The translations under genes and the position numbers were made by a program. Below are positions 46,618-55,804 of a stretch of 64,000 nt of DNA, piece by piece. The stretch is from Paracoccaceae bacterium. GTDB taxonomy: Bacteria > Pseudomonadota > Alphaproteobacteria > Rhodobacterales > Rhodobacteraceae. Under the pieces are notes generated by a model. The model did no database searches, was not told the DNA's origin, and saw only the letters and a program-made list of their open reading frames with translations. The stretch's first letter is position 1, and each line of letters opens with the position of its first letter. The DNA lies in assembly GCA_027013095.1 (NCBI GenBank), contig JALUYI010000023.1, positions 124,001 through 188,000 of the forward strand, read 5' to 3'.

Positions 46618-47890
46618 CTGCCCTCCAATCATAAACCTTTTGGCCCGCGACATAGCTGGCAAGAACCCGCCCCTGCATCCGGGCCCCGTCAAAGGGGGTA
46701 TTCTTTGATTTTGAACGCAGCTTAAAGCGATCCAGAACAAAGGGCACGTCCGGGTCGAACAGCACCAGATCAGCCGGTGCACCGACCGCCAGACGCCCCT
46801 GCGGCAGTCCAAGGCGGCGCGCCGGATTGAGAGAGACGGCGGCAAACAGCGCCGGAAGCGACAGCGCCCCGCCATGAACGAGGCGCAAGGCCGCAGGCAG
46901 CAAGGTCTCAAGGGCGACGGCCCCGCTGGCCGCCTCGGCAAAGGGCAGACGCTTGCTTTCCTCGTCCTGTGGCGTGTGCATCGAGGAAATCATGTCAATC
47001 AACCCGTCGGCCACCGCCTGAACCACCGCCATCCGGTCCTCCTCGGCCCGCAACGGAGGCTTGACCTTGAAGAAGGTTCGATAATCGCCAACGTCCAGTT
47101 CATTCAGCGTCAGGTGATGGATCGAAACGCCTGCCGTCACATTCAGCCCTGCAGCCTTGGCCCGCGCCAGCGCTGGCAGGGCTGCCGCCGTGGTGATCTG
47201 ATCGACATGGTAGCGCGCATCGGTCATCTCGACCAGCGCCAAATCCCGCTCGAGCCCCATGCGTTCCGCCATCTGAGAGACCGCCGGCAGGCCCCTGAGG
47301 GTGGCGAATTTCCCCTGCGTGACCGCGGCCCCGGCGCTGAGGCCGGGATCCTGCACATGGCCGATGACCAGCGCGCCCAACTGCGCAGCATAGCCAAGGC
47401 AGCGCGACAGGATCTTTGGGTCGGTGCAGACCGCATCGCCATCCGAAAAGGCCACCGCTCCGGCATCCTGCAAAAAGCTGATCTCGGTCATTTCGCGCCC
47501 GGCCCGGGCCTTGGTCAGCGCCGCCATCGGCAGCACCCGCACCACGGATTCATCGCGCGCACGGCTCAGGACATAGGCCAGTGTTTCAGGTGTATCAATG
47601 GCCGGCACCGTGTCGGCGCGCATCACGATGGTCGTGACCCCGCCAGCGGCGGCCGCCCGGCTGGCAGAGCGGAAACTTTCCTTGTGGCGCTCACCCGGCT
47701 CACCGATCTTGACGCCGATGTCGACGATCCCCGGAGCCAGACACCGCCCCTTGCAATCTACCCCGGAGCCCTCGGTTACCCCCGGCAGAATATCTGCAAT
47801 CTTGCCACCTTCGATCCGGATCGCCCCTCGCGCAAGGCTGGCCGCCTCTGGATCAACCAAACGGGCATTATAAAGCATCACAGCGCTCAT
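46607..47890 (-). CDS. Dihydroorotase-like protein lacking the zinc ligands (PyrC'/PyrX type)
   Basis: A 427-residue amidohydrolase-fold protein next to pyrB. Where active class I dihydroorotases have HxH before the REPG motif, this reads VDIGVKIGEPGERHKES. The usual NTNP is RADTVP, and the DHAPH metal/catalytic motif is replaced by SMHTPQDEESK. The HH pair of the substrate region (IHHLTLNEL) and KVKPPLR are kept. Loss of the HxH histidines and of the catalytic Asp argues that it is inactive, like PyrC' of Pseudomonas, which holds the aspartate carbamoyltransferase complex together. A separate active pyrC is expected elsewhere in the genome. Confidence 0.88.
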   Translation of the reverse strand: MSAVMLYNARLVDPEAASLARGAIRIEGGKIADILPGVTEGSGVDCKGRCLAPGIVDIGVKIGEPGERHKESFRSASRAAAAGGVTTIVMRADTVPAIDTPETLAYVLSRARDESVVRVLPMAALTKARAGREMTEISFLQDAGAVAFSDGDAVCTDPKILSRCLGYAAQLGALVIGHVQDPGLSAGAAVTQGKFATLRGLPAVSQMAERMGLERDLALVEMTDARYHVDQITTAAALPALARAKAAGLNVTAGVSIHHLTLNELDVGDYRTFFKVKPPLRAEEDRMAVVQAVADGLIDMISSMHTPQDEESKRLPFAEAASGAVALETLLPAALRLVHGGALSLPALFAAVSLNPARRLGLPQGRLAVGAPADLVLFDPDVPFVLDRFKLRSKSKNTPFDGARMQGRVLASYVAGQKVYDWRADVS

Positions 47891-48408
47891 GCTAAACCTG
47901 CCTGCACATCGCGGAACTTGCGATAAACGCCCTCGGCATCGGGGATCAACTCAAACCCCACCGGGATACGATACGTGCCGTTCTTGCCCCGCCGCAGCTC
48001 TTTAGCAAAAAACAGGCTGCCGGGCGTGCCGGGCCGAAAATCAAGCACGGTATCACCATCAATCGGGTAGGATTTCAGACGTTTCCCCAGAAAATCCGTT
48101 GCAATGAACGCGTGTCGGGTGGTCAGCGTGTAATGCGTCTTGCGCCGGGCTGCAGCATCGAGCCAGTGGATGCCGACGACAAGGAAGAGGCCCACAAAAA
48201 CGAACAGCAAACCAACAAACGACGGCATAAATTGGCCCGAACCAACGCCGGCCATAAGCGTCCAGAACAGAGAAAAGCCAAGAAAAAACAATCCGAAAAC
48301 CGAAATTGCAATGTTTTTTCCGCGCAGGCGAAAGGCACCATCGGGCTGTCCCTGCCAGACAATTTTTTCATCGGCTTCAAGAATTCCGTCCCAGCCCTCG
48401 GCGCTCAT
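47887..48408 (-). CDS. Membrane protein with bPH-like domain, pyr operon
   Basis: A 173-residue protein, not firmly identified. Two adjacent membrane helices (about 33-57 and 62-83: [19 protein letters not shown] and [18 protein letters not shown]) are followed by a small beta-rich cytoplasmic domain with [20 protein letters not shown], which recalls bacterial PH-like (bPH2) domains. The N-terminal motif [12 protein letters not shown] also fits that family. It is sandwiched between pyrB and pyrC' with four-base overlaps on both sides, so it is co-translated with them, but no pyrimidine role is known. Confidence 0.7.
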   Translation of the reverse strand: MSAEGWDGILEADEKIVWQGQPDGAFRLRGKNIAISVFGLFFLGFSLFWTLMAGVGSGQFMPSFVGLLFVFVGLFLVVGIHWLDAAARRKTHYTLTTRHAFIATDFLGKRLKSYPIDGDTVLDFRPGTPGSLFFAKELRRGKNGTYRIPVGFELIPDAEGVYRKFRDVQAGLA

Positions 48409-49364
48409 GCAATGACCTCCTCTGGACGGGTGCGCGCCTCGCGCAGGTTGCGCGCCAGCAGATGCATGACCGCCATCCGCACGGCCACACCCATCTCGAC
48501 CTGTTCCTGAATGACACTGCGGTTGATGTCGTCCGCCAGTGTTCCGTCGATCTCGACACCCCTGTTCATGGGACCGGGGTGCATGATGATCGCATCCGCA
48601 CTGGCATGGCTCAACTTTTCCGCATCCAATCCGTAACGATGATAGAATTCACGCTCGGACGGGATAAATCCGCCGTCCATCCGCTCACGCTGAAGACGCA
48701 GCATCATCACCACATCTACCCCTTTCAAGCCTTTGCGCATATCATCAAAGACCTCGACTCCCAGATCGGCAATGCCCGCGGGCATCAGGGTTTTAGGGCC
48801 GACAAGGCGCACCCGGTTTCCCATCTTTCCCAGCAGCAGCAGATTCGAGCGCGCCACCCGGCTATGGGCAATATCCCCGCAGATCGCGATGGACAGGCGA
48901 TGCAGTCGCCCCTTGGCGCGCCGGATCGTTAACGCGTCCAAAAGTGCCTGGGTCGGGTGTTCGTGCTGCCCATCTCCGGCATTGATAACCGCGCAATTCA
49001 CCTTTTCCGCCAACAGGTTGACCGCGCCCGAACCGGGGTGGCGGACAACAAGAAGGTCCGGGCGCATAGCATTTATGGTCAGCGCCGTATCAATCAGTGT
49101 TTCGCCCTTTTTGATCGAGCTGGTCTGCATTGACATGTTCATCACATCCGCCCCAAGGCGCTTGCCTGCCAGTTCAAAACTGGCTTGGGTGCGGGTGGAA
49201 TTTTCAAAAAACATGTTGATCTGGGTCATCCCGGCAAGGGCATCGCCATGCTTGTTGGATTGCCGGTTAAGGTCGACATATTGCTCGGCCAGATCCAGAA
49301 TGGAACGGATATCACCCTGAGCAAGGGGCTCAATTCCCAACAGGTGGCGGGCGGAAAAATCCAT
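48405..49364 (-). CDS. pyrB: Aspartate carbamoyltransferase catalytic subunit
   Basis: Joins carbamoyl phosphate and aspartate in pyrimidine synthesis. The 319-residue protein has the carbamoyl-phosphate loop [20 protein letters not shown] near 49, SSIKKGETL near 79, [10 protein letters not shown] near 107, and [13 protein letters not shown] near 267. The start [10 protein letters not shown] was chosen because GAAGAGAG precedes it; an open frame to 49544 would overlap the divergent uracil-DNA glycosylase gene. It is the first gene of a tightly overlapping operon with the bPH-like gene, pyrC', plsY and DUF805. Confidence 0.95.
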   Translation of the reverse strand: MDFSARHLLGIEPLAQGDIRSILDLAEQYVDLNRQSNKHGDALAGMTQINMFFENSTRTQASFELAGKRLGADVMNMSMQTSSIKKGETLIDTALTINAMRPDLLVVRHPGSGAVNLLAEKVNCAVINAGDGQHEHPTQALLDALTIRRAKGRLHRLSIAICGDIAHSRVARSNLLLLGKMGNRVRLVGPKTLMPAGIADLGVEVFDDMRKGLKGVDVVMMLRLQRERMDGGFIPSEREFYHRYGLDAEKLSHASADAIIMHPGPMNRGVEIDGTLADDINRSVIQEQVEMGVAVRMAVMHLLARNLREARTRPEEVIA

Positions 49365-49477
49365 CTGGCTCTCTTCATCCGTGTTTTTGCGCTTATAGGC
49401 GGCACCAATGCGCCAAACAAGGGATTTACGCCTAAGACCCCGCCGCTTAACTTGCCTTGGGAAAGGAATCGCCGCCG

Positions 49478-50287
49478 ATGTTACCCGATCTTGAACACGC
49501 GCTTGCGCTCGCCCAGCTTGGCTGGCAGATTGATCTGGGCGCAACCGAGGCCATTTGCGAGCACCCCGTCAACCGTTATGACCAACCCGTTACAGCCAAA
49601 AAGCCGGCTGCAAAACCACCCTCTGCGCCAGAACAGGGACAGCGCTCGGCGGCACAGACCGATGCCAACCAGACATTAACCACCGCTGACGCCCTTGCGG
49701 CTGGCGCCACGACTCTTGCAGAGCTGCGCGACGCTCTGGCCGCATTTGACGGCTGCGAATTGGAAAAGGGCGCCCGCAATCTGGTTTTTTCGGACGGCAA
49801 TCCGATGGCGAGATTAATGATTGTCGGCGAGGCTCCGGGCCGCGAGGAGGACATCAAGGGGCGCCCCTTTGTCGGACGGGCCGGACAGTTGCTGGACCGA
49901 ATGCTGGCCGCGATCGAGTTGTCGCGCGACTCACAAGCACCGGACAGCGCGGTCTATATCGCCAATGTCCTGCCGTGGCGCCCACCGCACAACCGCGACC
50001 CCAGCCCGGAGGAAATCGCCATGCTGCTGCCGTTCCTGCGGCGCCACATTGCACTGGCCGCTCCTGATATTCTGGTTCTGATGGGAAATACCGCCTGCGC
50101 GGCCTTGCTGGGTCAGAAGGGAATCACGCGACTGCGCGGCACATGGACCTCGGTGGACGGAATTGCCACATTGCCAATGTTCCATCCCGCATATCTACTT
50201 CGGAACCCAGAGAAAAAGCGCGAAAGCTGGGCCGATCTGCTTGCGGTTTCGGCCCATCTGAAAGGAAATGGAAATGCACAAGATTGA
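49478..50287 (+). CDS. Uracil-DNA glycosylase, family 4-like, without the iron-sulfur cysteines
   Basis: A 269-residue DNA repair enzyme that removes uracil from DNA. Motif 1 is [20 protein letters not shown] near 114, and motif 2 is [10 protein letters not shown] near 232. Family 4 enzymes normally hold a 4Fe-4S cluster through four Cys, two in a CxxC-type N-terminal pair and two after NVV-CRPP. Here the sequence reads [13 protein letters not shown] and [12 protein letters not shown], and only a single Cys ([11 protein letters not shown]) remains upstream, so the cluster is probably lost. About 75 residues of Ala/Pro-rich sequence precede the domain. It is coupled to moaB. Confidence 0.85.
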   Translation: MLPDLEHALALAQLGWQIDLGATEAICEHPVNRYDQPVTAKKPAAKPPSAPEQGQRSAAQTDANQTLTTADALAAGATTLAELRDALAAFDGCELEKGARNLVFSDGNPMARLMIVGEAPGREEDIKGRPFVGRAGQLLDRMLAAIELSRDSQAPDSAVYIANVLPWRPPHNRDPSPEEIAMLLPFLRRHIALAAPDILVLMGNTACAALLGQKGITRLRGTWTSVDGIATLPMFHPAYLLRNPEKKRESWADLLAVSAHLKGNGNAQD

Positions 50288-50816
50288 CGAAAGCCGCGCC
50301 TTCATCCCGATGCGGATTGCGGTGCTGACAGTGTCGGACACCCGCAAACTGGAGGATGACAAGTCCGGCCGAACCCTGATTGAGCGGATCGAAGCGGCCG
50401 GCCACATGGTCGCGGATCGCCAGATCATCCGCGACGAACGCGCGCAGATCTCTGCACAGCTGCGTCGCTGGGCCGAAAACCCCGAGATCGACATCGTAAT
50501 TTCAACCGGCGGCACCGGGCTGACCGGCCGGGATGTAACCGTCGAAGCACACCGCGACGTTTATGAAAAAGAGATCGACGCATTTTCTACCCTGTTCACC
50601 ATGATCTCTTACAAAAAAATTGGTACCTCGGCGGTGCAGTCGCGCGCCTGCGCGGGGGTGGCCAGCGGCACTTATCTATTTGCACTGCCCGGCTCTCCCG
50701 GGGCCTGCAAGGACGGCTGGGACGAAATCCTGTCCTTTCAGCTGGATTACCGGCACATGCCCTGCAATTTTGTGGAAATGATGCCACGGCTTGAGGAAAA
50801 CAAACGCCGCAAGTGA
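50274..50816 (+). CDS. moaB: Molybdenum cofactor biosynthesis protein MoaB
   Basis: A 180-residue MogA/MoaB-fold protein that adenylates molybdopterin in cofactor assembly. Motifs are IAVLTVSDTRKLEDDKSG near 13, the nucleotide site STGGTGLTGRDVTVEA near 75, and ALPGSPGACKDGWDEIL near 137. The start at 50274 (MHKIDESR) has AAAGGA at the right spacing, whereas an ATG six bases earlier sits against it. It overlaps the glycosylase gene by 14 bases. No other moa genes are in the window. Confidence 0.93.
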   Translation: MHKIDESRAFIPMRIAVLTVSDTRKLEDDKSGRTLIERIEAAGHMVADRQIIRDERAQISAQLRRWAENPEIDIVISTGGTGLTGRDVTVEAHRDVYEKEIDAFSTLFTMISYKKIGTSAVQSRACAGVASGTYLFALPGSPGACKDGWDEILSFQLDYRHMPCNFVEMMPRLEENKRRK

Positions 50817-50928
50817 TGTAACAGGACTGTCACCGCATAGTGGTGGACTTGGCGAGCCAGTGCATTATCTTGGGGTGCCGGTCATTTTTTGGGTGCAAAA
50901 CCGCATCCTTTTGACAACGCGAGGGCAC

Positions 50929-52392
50929 ATGCGCTTTCTGCAACGCAGCCTGATGGGGCTGTTCCTGTTGGCATTGACATTGGGGATTCTCGCAATCGCC
51001 GGTCTTTCTTTGCGCGATGCCGTTCGCGAGCGGCTGGCACAAAAGCCACCTGCGTTCAAAGCCCGCGAGCGGGTCTATGCCGTGAACGTCCTGACCGCCC
51101 GCCGCCAGAGCGCAACCCCCGTAATCAAGACCTTTGGCGAGATTCGCAGCCGCCGCATTCTGGATGTCCGCGCCCCCGTCGCCGGCACTGTAATCGAACT
51201 GGGCCAGAATTTTGTCGAGGGTGGACGCGTGGCCAAGGGCGACCTTCTGCTTCGCCTCGATCCCTCTGATGCGCTGTCGGCGCTGGCCTCGGTCAGAACG
51301 GATCAAAGCGCCGCCAAAGACGAGCTACGTCAGGCACAGGATGCCCTGTTGCTGGCCCGTGACGATGTCGCCGGCGCAGAGGCACAACGGGCGCTGCGTA
51401 AGGCTGCCCTTGTGCGCAAACGCGCCCTTGCAAAACGAGGCGCCGGAACCGAGGCCGCAGTCCAGACGGCTGCCTTGGCCGAGGCCGCGGCCGCGCAAAT
51501 GGTTCTGGCCAAGCGGCAGGCCCTAGCACAGGCAGTCGCCCGGGTCAGCCGCGCAAAAACATCGCTTGCGCGCATTCAACTGCGCCTGTCCGACGCCGAA
51601 CGCCGTCTTGCAAACACCACCATCCGGGCCGAGTTTGACGGTGTCCTCGGCTCGGTCAATGCCATCAAAGGGGGGGTCATTGGCCGCAATGAAAGGCTGG
51701 CCCGGCTGATCGACCCCAAGGCGCTCGAGGTCGTCTTTCGTGTCTCCAACGCCCAGTTTTATCGGCTTGTTTCCCGCACAAAGGGGCAGGTTTCCGGCCG
51801 TGTTCGCGTGCAGATCGAAGGCACCGAGGGAGGCACCACGCTGCCCGGTGTCATGGACCGGGTCGGGGCCGAGGTCGGCACGGGGGAAACCGGCCGTCAG
51901 ATCTTTGCCCGTCTCAGAGCCACCGCAGCCCGGCTGCTGCGCTCGGGCGATTTTGTCACCGTATCCGTGGATGAGCCACCTCTTTCCAATGTGGCCGTCC
52001 TGCCCGCAACAGCAGTTGGCGCCGATGGAAACATTCTGGTTCTGGGCAAAGACAACCGCCTGAAAAGCCGGCATGTCACGGTTCTGCGCAAGCAGGGAGA
52101 TCGGGTTCTCGTGCGCGGGGAAAACCTGTTTGGGCGTGAGGTGGTCAAGACCCGCTCGCCACTGCTGGGAACAGGAATTCAAATCAAACCCTTGCGCGAA
52201 AAGGTAACGACACAGGCGTCGGCCCCGGCCATGATCCGGCTGACGCCAGAGCGGCGCGCAACCCTTGTCGGGTTCGTCAAGCAGAGCAAACATATCCCGC
52301 AGGACGCCAAGGCACGCCTGCTGGCGCGGCTGAAACAGGACCAGGTTCCGGCCGATATGGTCAAGCGTATCGAATCCCGGATCGGGGGCTAG
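50929..52392 (+). CDS. RND efflux periplasmic adaptor (HlyD/MFP family)
   Basis: Membrane-fusion protein of 487 residues that links an RND pump to an outer-membrane channel. An N-terminal membrane helix (LMGLFLLALTLGILAIAGLS) anchors it. Then come a lipoyl-like half (RRILDVRAPVAGTVIELGQN), a long Ala/Arg-rich coiled-coil hairpin (about 125-225), the second lipoyl half (TTIRAEFDGVLGSVNAIKGG) and beta-barrel. An extra C-terminal segment of about 50 residues (RLTPERRATLVGFVKQ and KARLLARLKQDQVPADM) is not usual for the family. The next gene starts one base after its stop. Confidence 0.9.
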   Translation: MRFLQRSLMGLFLLALTLGILAIAGLSLRDAVRERLAQKPPAFKARERVYAVNVLTARRQSATPVIKTFGEIRSRRILDVRAPVAGTVIELGQNFVEGGRVAKGDLLLRLDPSDALSALASVRTDQSAAKDELRQAQDALLLARDDVAGAEAQRALRKAALVRKRALAKRGAGTEAAVQTAALAEAAAAQMVLAKRQALAQAVARVSRAKTSLARIQLRLSDAERRLANTTIRAEFDGVLGSVNAIKGGVIGRNERLARLIDPKALEVVFRVSNAQFYRLVSRTKGQVSGRVRVQIEGTEGGTTLPGVMDRVGAEVGTGETGRQIFARLRATAARLLRSGDFVTVSVDEPPLSNVAVLPATAVGADGNILVLGKDNRLKSRHVTVLRKQGDRVLVRGENLFGREVVKTRSPLLGTGIQIKPLREKVTTQASAPAMIRLTPERRATLVGFVKQSKHIPQDAKARLLARLKQDQVPADMVKRIESRIGG

Positions 52393-52393
52393 G

Positions 52394-55300
52394 ATGGCTC
52401 CGCGCGGATTTCCGACACGTCCGGCCAAGGACCTGCTGGATTATTTCACCCGCCACGGGACCGCTGCCAACCTGCTGCTGATCATGATGCTGGTTCTCGG
52501 GGTGATCTCGGCAACCCGGATCCGCTCGCAATTTTTTCCCGATGTGGTGATTGAAACGGTTACCGTCTCGGTGCGTTGGCCCGGCGCGGGCCCTGAGGAT
52601 GTTGACAACGGAATCGTGCAGGTTCTGCAACCGACCCTGCTGGCGGTCGAGGGAGTCCAGACCACCTCGTCCACATCCGAGGAGGGGCACGCATTGATCC
52701 GCCTCGACTTCAGCCCCGGCTACAACATGGCGCGCGCCGCCGATGACGTCAAAGCCGCGGTCGATAGTGTCACCAACCTACCCGCCGATGCCGATACGCC
52801 TGTTGTCCGGCGAGTCGTCTGGCGCGACCGGGTGACGGATGTGGTGATCACCGGCCCGGTCTCGACAGATCAGTTGGCGCGCTTTGCCGATGAGTTCACC
52901 GCACGGCTGTTTCGCGCCGGAGTCACCCGCGCCTCGATCCGCGGTGTCAGCGCACCGGAGACACTGGTCGAGCCTCGGGAGAGCGCCCTCATACATAACG
53001 ACGTCACCCTGCGTCAGATTGCCGATGCCATCGCTCGCGAGGCCGCAACTAGCCCGGCCGGAGATATCGCTGGCGGCGCAGCGCGGGTCAGCACCGGCAT
53101 TGCCAAGCATTCCGCCGATCAGATCAGGCGTGTCGTTGTCCGGGCGCGCGCCGATGGCTCAAAATTGCGGGTGGCCGATGTCGCACGCGTCCACGTGACT
53201 GGGGTAACCCGGGCGCGCAGTTATTTTGTTGGCAACAATCCGGCCATCTCGATTCGGGTGGATCGCTCGAATCAGGGGGACGCGATCAGCCTGCAGAAAA
53301 CCGTGCGTCAGGTTGCCGAAAAGATGGGAAAAACCCTGCCCAAGGGGGTCTCCATCCGGCTGATCCGGACCCGCTCCGAGGCAATCTCGAACCGCCTTGA
53401 CCTGCTTTTCAACAACGGCCTAATGGGGCTGGGGCTTGTGCTGGCCCTGTTATTTCTGTTTCTCGATGTCCGAACCGCCTTTTGGGTGGCGGCGGGAATT
53501 CCGGCCTCGGTCGCGGCGGCAATCGCGCTGATGTATGTGACCGGATTGACCATCAACATGGTGTCCCTGTTTGCCCTGATCATCACGCTGGGGATTATTG
53601 TCGACGATGCGATCGTAGTGGGAGAGCACGCGGATTTTCGCGCCCGTCACCTTGGCGAAGGCCCCGTTGAAGCGGCTGAAAACGCCGCCCGCCGGATGGC
53701 GCTGCCGGTGGTCTCGGCGACGCTTACGACGGTCATCGCGTTCTTTGCGCTGACCGCTATCCGGGGCAAGTTCGGGACACTTATTTCTGACATTCCCTTC
53801 ACCGTCATTGTCGTCCTGCTGGCCTCGTTGATGGAGTGTTTTTTGATCCTGCCCCACCACATGAGCCACGCGCTGGCCCACGCGCGCACACGGCGTTGGT
53901 ATGACTGGCCAAGCTACGGGTTCAATATCGCATTTTCGTGGTTTCGCCGGACCATTTTCCGACCCCTGATCGCACTGGTCATCCTGCTGCGCTATCCGGT
54001 CATGGCCGGAATCGTTCTGGTGCTGGTCAGCCAGGTCAACCTGTTCCTGAAGGGCGACGTCAGATGGCGATTTTTCAATGCGCCGGAACGCGGCTCGGTC
54101 ACCGCAAATTTTGCCATGGTCCCCGGTGCCACGCGCGCCGATTCACTGGCCCTGATGCATGAGCTGCAACGCGCGGTCGCTGCGGTTGGCAAGACCTATG
54201 CCACCAAATACGGCACGAACCCGGTCAAGTTCGTCATGGCCGAAGTCGGCGGCACGGCTGGGCGCGGACTGGCCGGGGAATCACACAAAAACAAGGATTT
54301 GCTGGGGGCAATTTCGATCGAGTTGATCGACGCGGATTTGCGGCCCTATTCATCGTTCAAGTTTCTCGCGGATTTCAAAAAGGCCGTCCGCCGTCCGCCG
54401 CTTCTGGAGACCCTCAGCTTTCACGGCTGGCGCTCGGGACCCGGTGGGGATGCCATTGACGTTCAGTTGTTCGGTGCCAGTGCGCGCGTTCTGAAATCCG
54501 CCGCAGAGGCCCTGAAATCCGCGCTTGCCCAATACCCCGAGGTCTCATCCCTGCAAGACGATCTGGCCTATGACAAACAGGAGTTGGCGCTGGAGCTGAC
54601 CCCGCAGGGGCGGGCGCTAGGCTTTACCATAGACGGTCTGGGCCGGGTGCTGCGCGCGCGTCTGAACGGGATCACCGCGGCCAGCTACCCGGTGGGGGCC
54701 CGCTCGGCCGACATAACGGTAAAGCTGCCCGACAGCGCAATGAGCGCCGATTTTCTGAACCGAATGATGCTGCGCACGCCAAAAGGGAAATATGTCCCGC
54801 TGGCCGATATCGTGACCGTCAGCAGCAAGGCGGGGTTTGCCTCGGTCCGGCGCGAGGACGGGTTGCAAGCCCTCTCGGTGACCGGCGATATTTCCGGCGA
54901 CGATGCCAAGCGAGCCAACGAGATCAAGACCGCCCTTCAGGCCGAGATCCTGCCCCGAATTGAATCGAACTATGGCGTGTCTTTTCGCCTCGCCGGCCTC
55001 TCGCAACAAGAGAGCGCCTTTCTTGCCGATGCCAAGCTGGGGTTCATGCTGGCGCTGATCGGAATCTTTCTGACGCTGGCCTGGATATTTTCAAGCTGGA
55101 CACGCCCTCTTGTGGTCATGGCGATCATCCCCTTTGGTCTGGTCGGCACGATCTACGGGCACCACGCCTGGGGGGTGCCGCTTTCGTTGTTCACCGTGAT
55201 CGGCCTGATTGGCATGACCGGAATCATCATTAACGATTCCATTGTTCTGGTCAGCACTGTTGATGAGTATGCCAGAACCCGGGACATGAGGCGCGCCATC

Positions 55301-55804
55301 ATTGATGCAACAGCCGACAGGCTGCGGCCGGTTTTGCTGACCACGCTGACAACCGTTCTGGGCCTTGCGCCGCTGCTGTTTGAGACCTCAAAACAGGCTC
55401 AGTTCCTGAAACCCACGGTTATCACCCTCAGCTATGGGCTGGGGTTCGGGCTGGTTCTTGTTCTGCTGCTGGTTCCGGCGCTGCTGGCCGCACAACGCGA
55501 CATCTCGCTGCGTTTGAACGCCTTTCGGCGGATGCTGCTCGGCCGCCATCTGGTCTGGTCTCAGCGGCTGGCCCTGATCGCTGCGGTGGTGGCCATTCTG
55601 GTGGTATTTTCTGGAACCTTTGGGTATCTCGCGATTTTCGGAGACGTCATGCCAATATTTCGGCATCTGGTGTCGGGCGCAGGACAAATGGCCCAGCAGA
55701 TGTTGTTACTGGGGATATTTGTCGGAGCAAGCGCTATAATTTGCGTAATCGCCGCCTTGATCCCGGCATTGGTGCTTTACGTTCAGCACAGGGCTCAACC
55801 ATAA
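52394..55804 (+). CDS. RND-family efflux permease
   Basis: Proton-driven inner-membrane pump of 1136 residues. It has a first membrane helix near 22-40, a large periplasmic loop with FSPGYNMARAADDVKAAVD, helices 2-6 from about 340 with the motif LGIIVDDAIVVGEHADF, and a repeat of the layout with LIGMTGIIINDSIVLVSTVDEY near 955. RLRPVLLTTLTTVLGLAPLLF near 976 matches RND helix 11. After the usual last helix it continues with two more predicted helices near 1063-1086 and 1108-1130, which is unusual. No outer-membrane factor gene is nearby. Convergent overlap of ten bases with the DegT gene. Confidence 0.92.
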   Translation: MAPRGFPTRPAKDLLDYFTRHGTAANLLLIMMLVLGVISATRIRSQFFPDVVIETVTVSVRWPGAGPEDVDNGIVQVLQPTLLAVEGVQTTSSTSEEGHALIRLDFSPGYNMARAADDVKAAVDSVTNLPADADTPVVRRVVWRDRVTDVVITGPVSTDQLARFADEFTARLFRAGVTRASIRGVSAPETLVEPRESALIHNDVTLRQIADAIAREAATSPAGDIAGGAARVSTGIAKHSADQIRRVVVRARADGSKLRVADVARVHVTGVTRARSYFVGNNPAISIRVDRSNQGDAISLQKTVRQVAEKMGKTLPKGVSIRLIRTRSEAISNRLDLLFNNGLMGLGLVLALLFLFLDVRTAFWVAAGIPASVAAAIALMYVTGLTINMVSLFALIITLGIIVDDAIVVGEHADFRARHLGEGPVEAAENAARRMALPVVSATLTTVIAFFALTAIRGKFGTLISDIPFTVIVVLLASLMECFLILPHHMSHALAHARTRRWYDWPSYGFNIAFSWFRRTIFRPLIALVILLRYPVMAGIVLVLVSQVNLFLKGDVRWRFFNAPERGSVTANFAMVPGATRADSLALMHELQRAVAAVGKTYATKYGTNPVKFVMAEVGGTAGRGLAGESHKNKDLLGAISIELIDADLRPYSSFKFLADFKKAVRRPPLLETLSFHGWRSGPGGDAIDVQLFGASARVLKSAAEALKSALAQYPEVSSLQDDLAYDKQELALELTPQGRALGFTIDGLGRVLRARLNGITAASYPVGARSADITVKLPDSAMSADFLNRMMLRTPKGKYVPLADIVTVSSKAGFASVRREDGLQALSVTGDISGDDAKRANEIKTALQAEILPRIESNYGVSFRLAGLSQQESAFLADAKLGFMLALIGIFLTLAWIFSSWTRPLVVMAIIPFGLVGTIYGHHAWGVPLSLFTVIGLIGMTGIIINDSIVLVSTVDEYARTRDMRRAIIDATADRLRPVLLTTLTTVLGLAPLLFETSKQAQFLKPTVITLSYGLGFGLVLVLLLVPALLAAQRDISLRLNAFRRMLLGRHLVWSQRLALIAAVVAILVVFSGTFGYLAIFGDVMPIFRHLVSGAGQMAQQMLLLGIFVGASAIICVIAALIPALVLYVQHRAQP

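Noticed and set aside
46874-47926. Plus-strand open frame (350 codons) opposite the dihydroorotase-like gene
   Set aside because: Antisense shadow of a complete gene; no recognisable motif or ribosome site.
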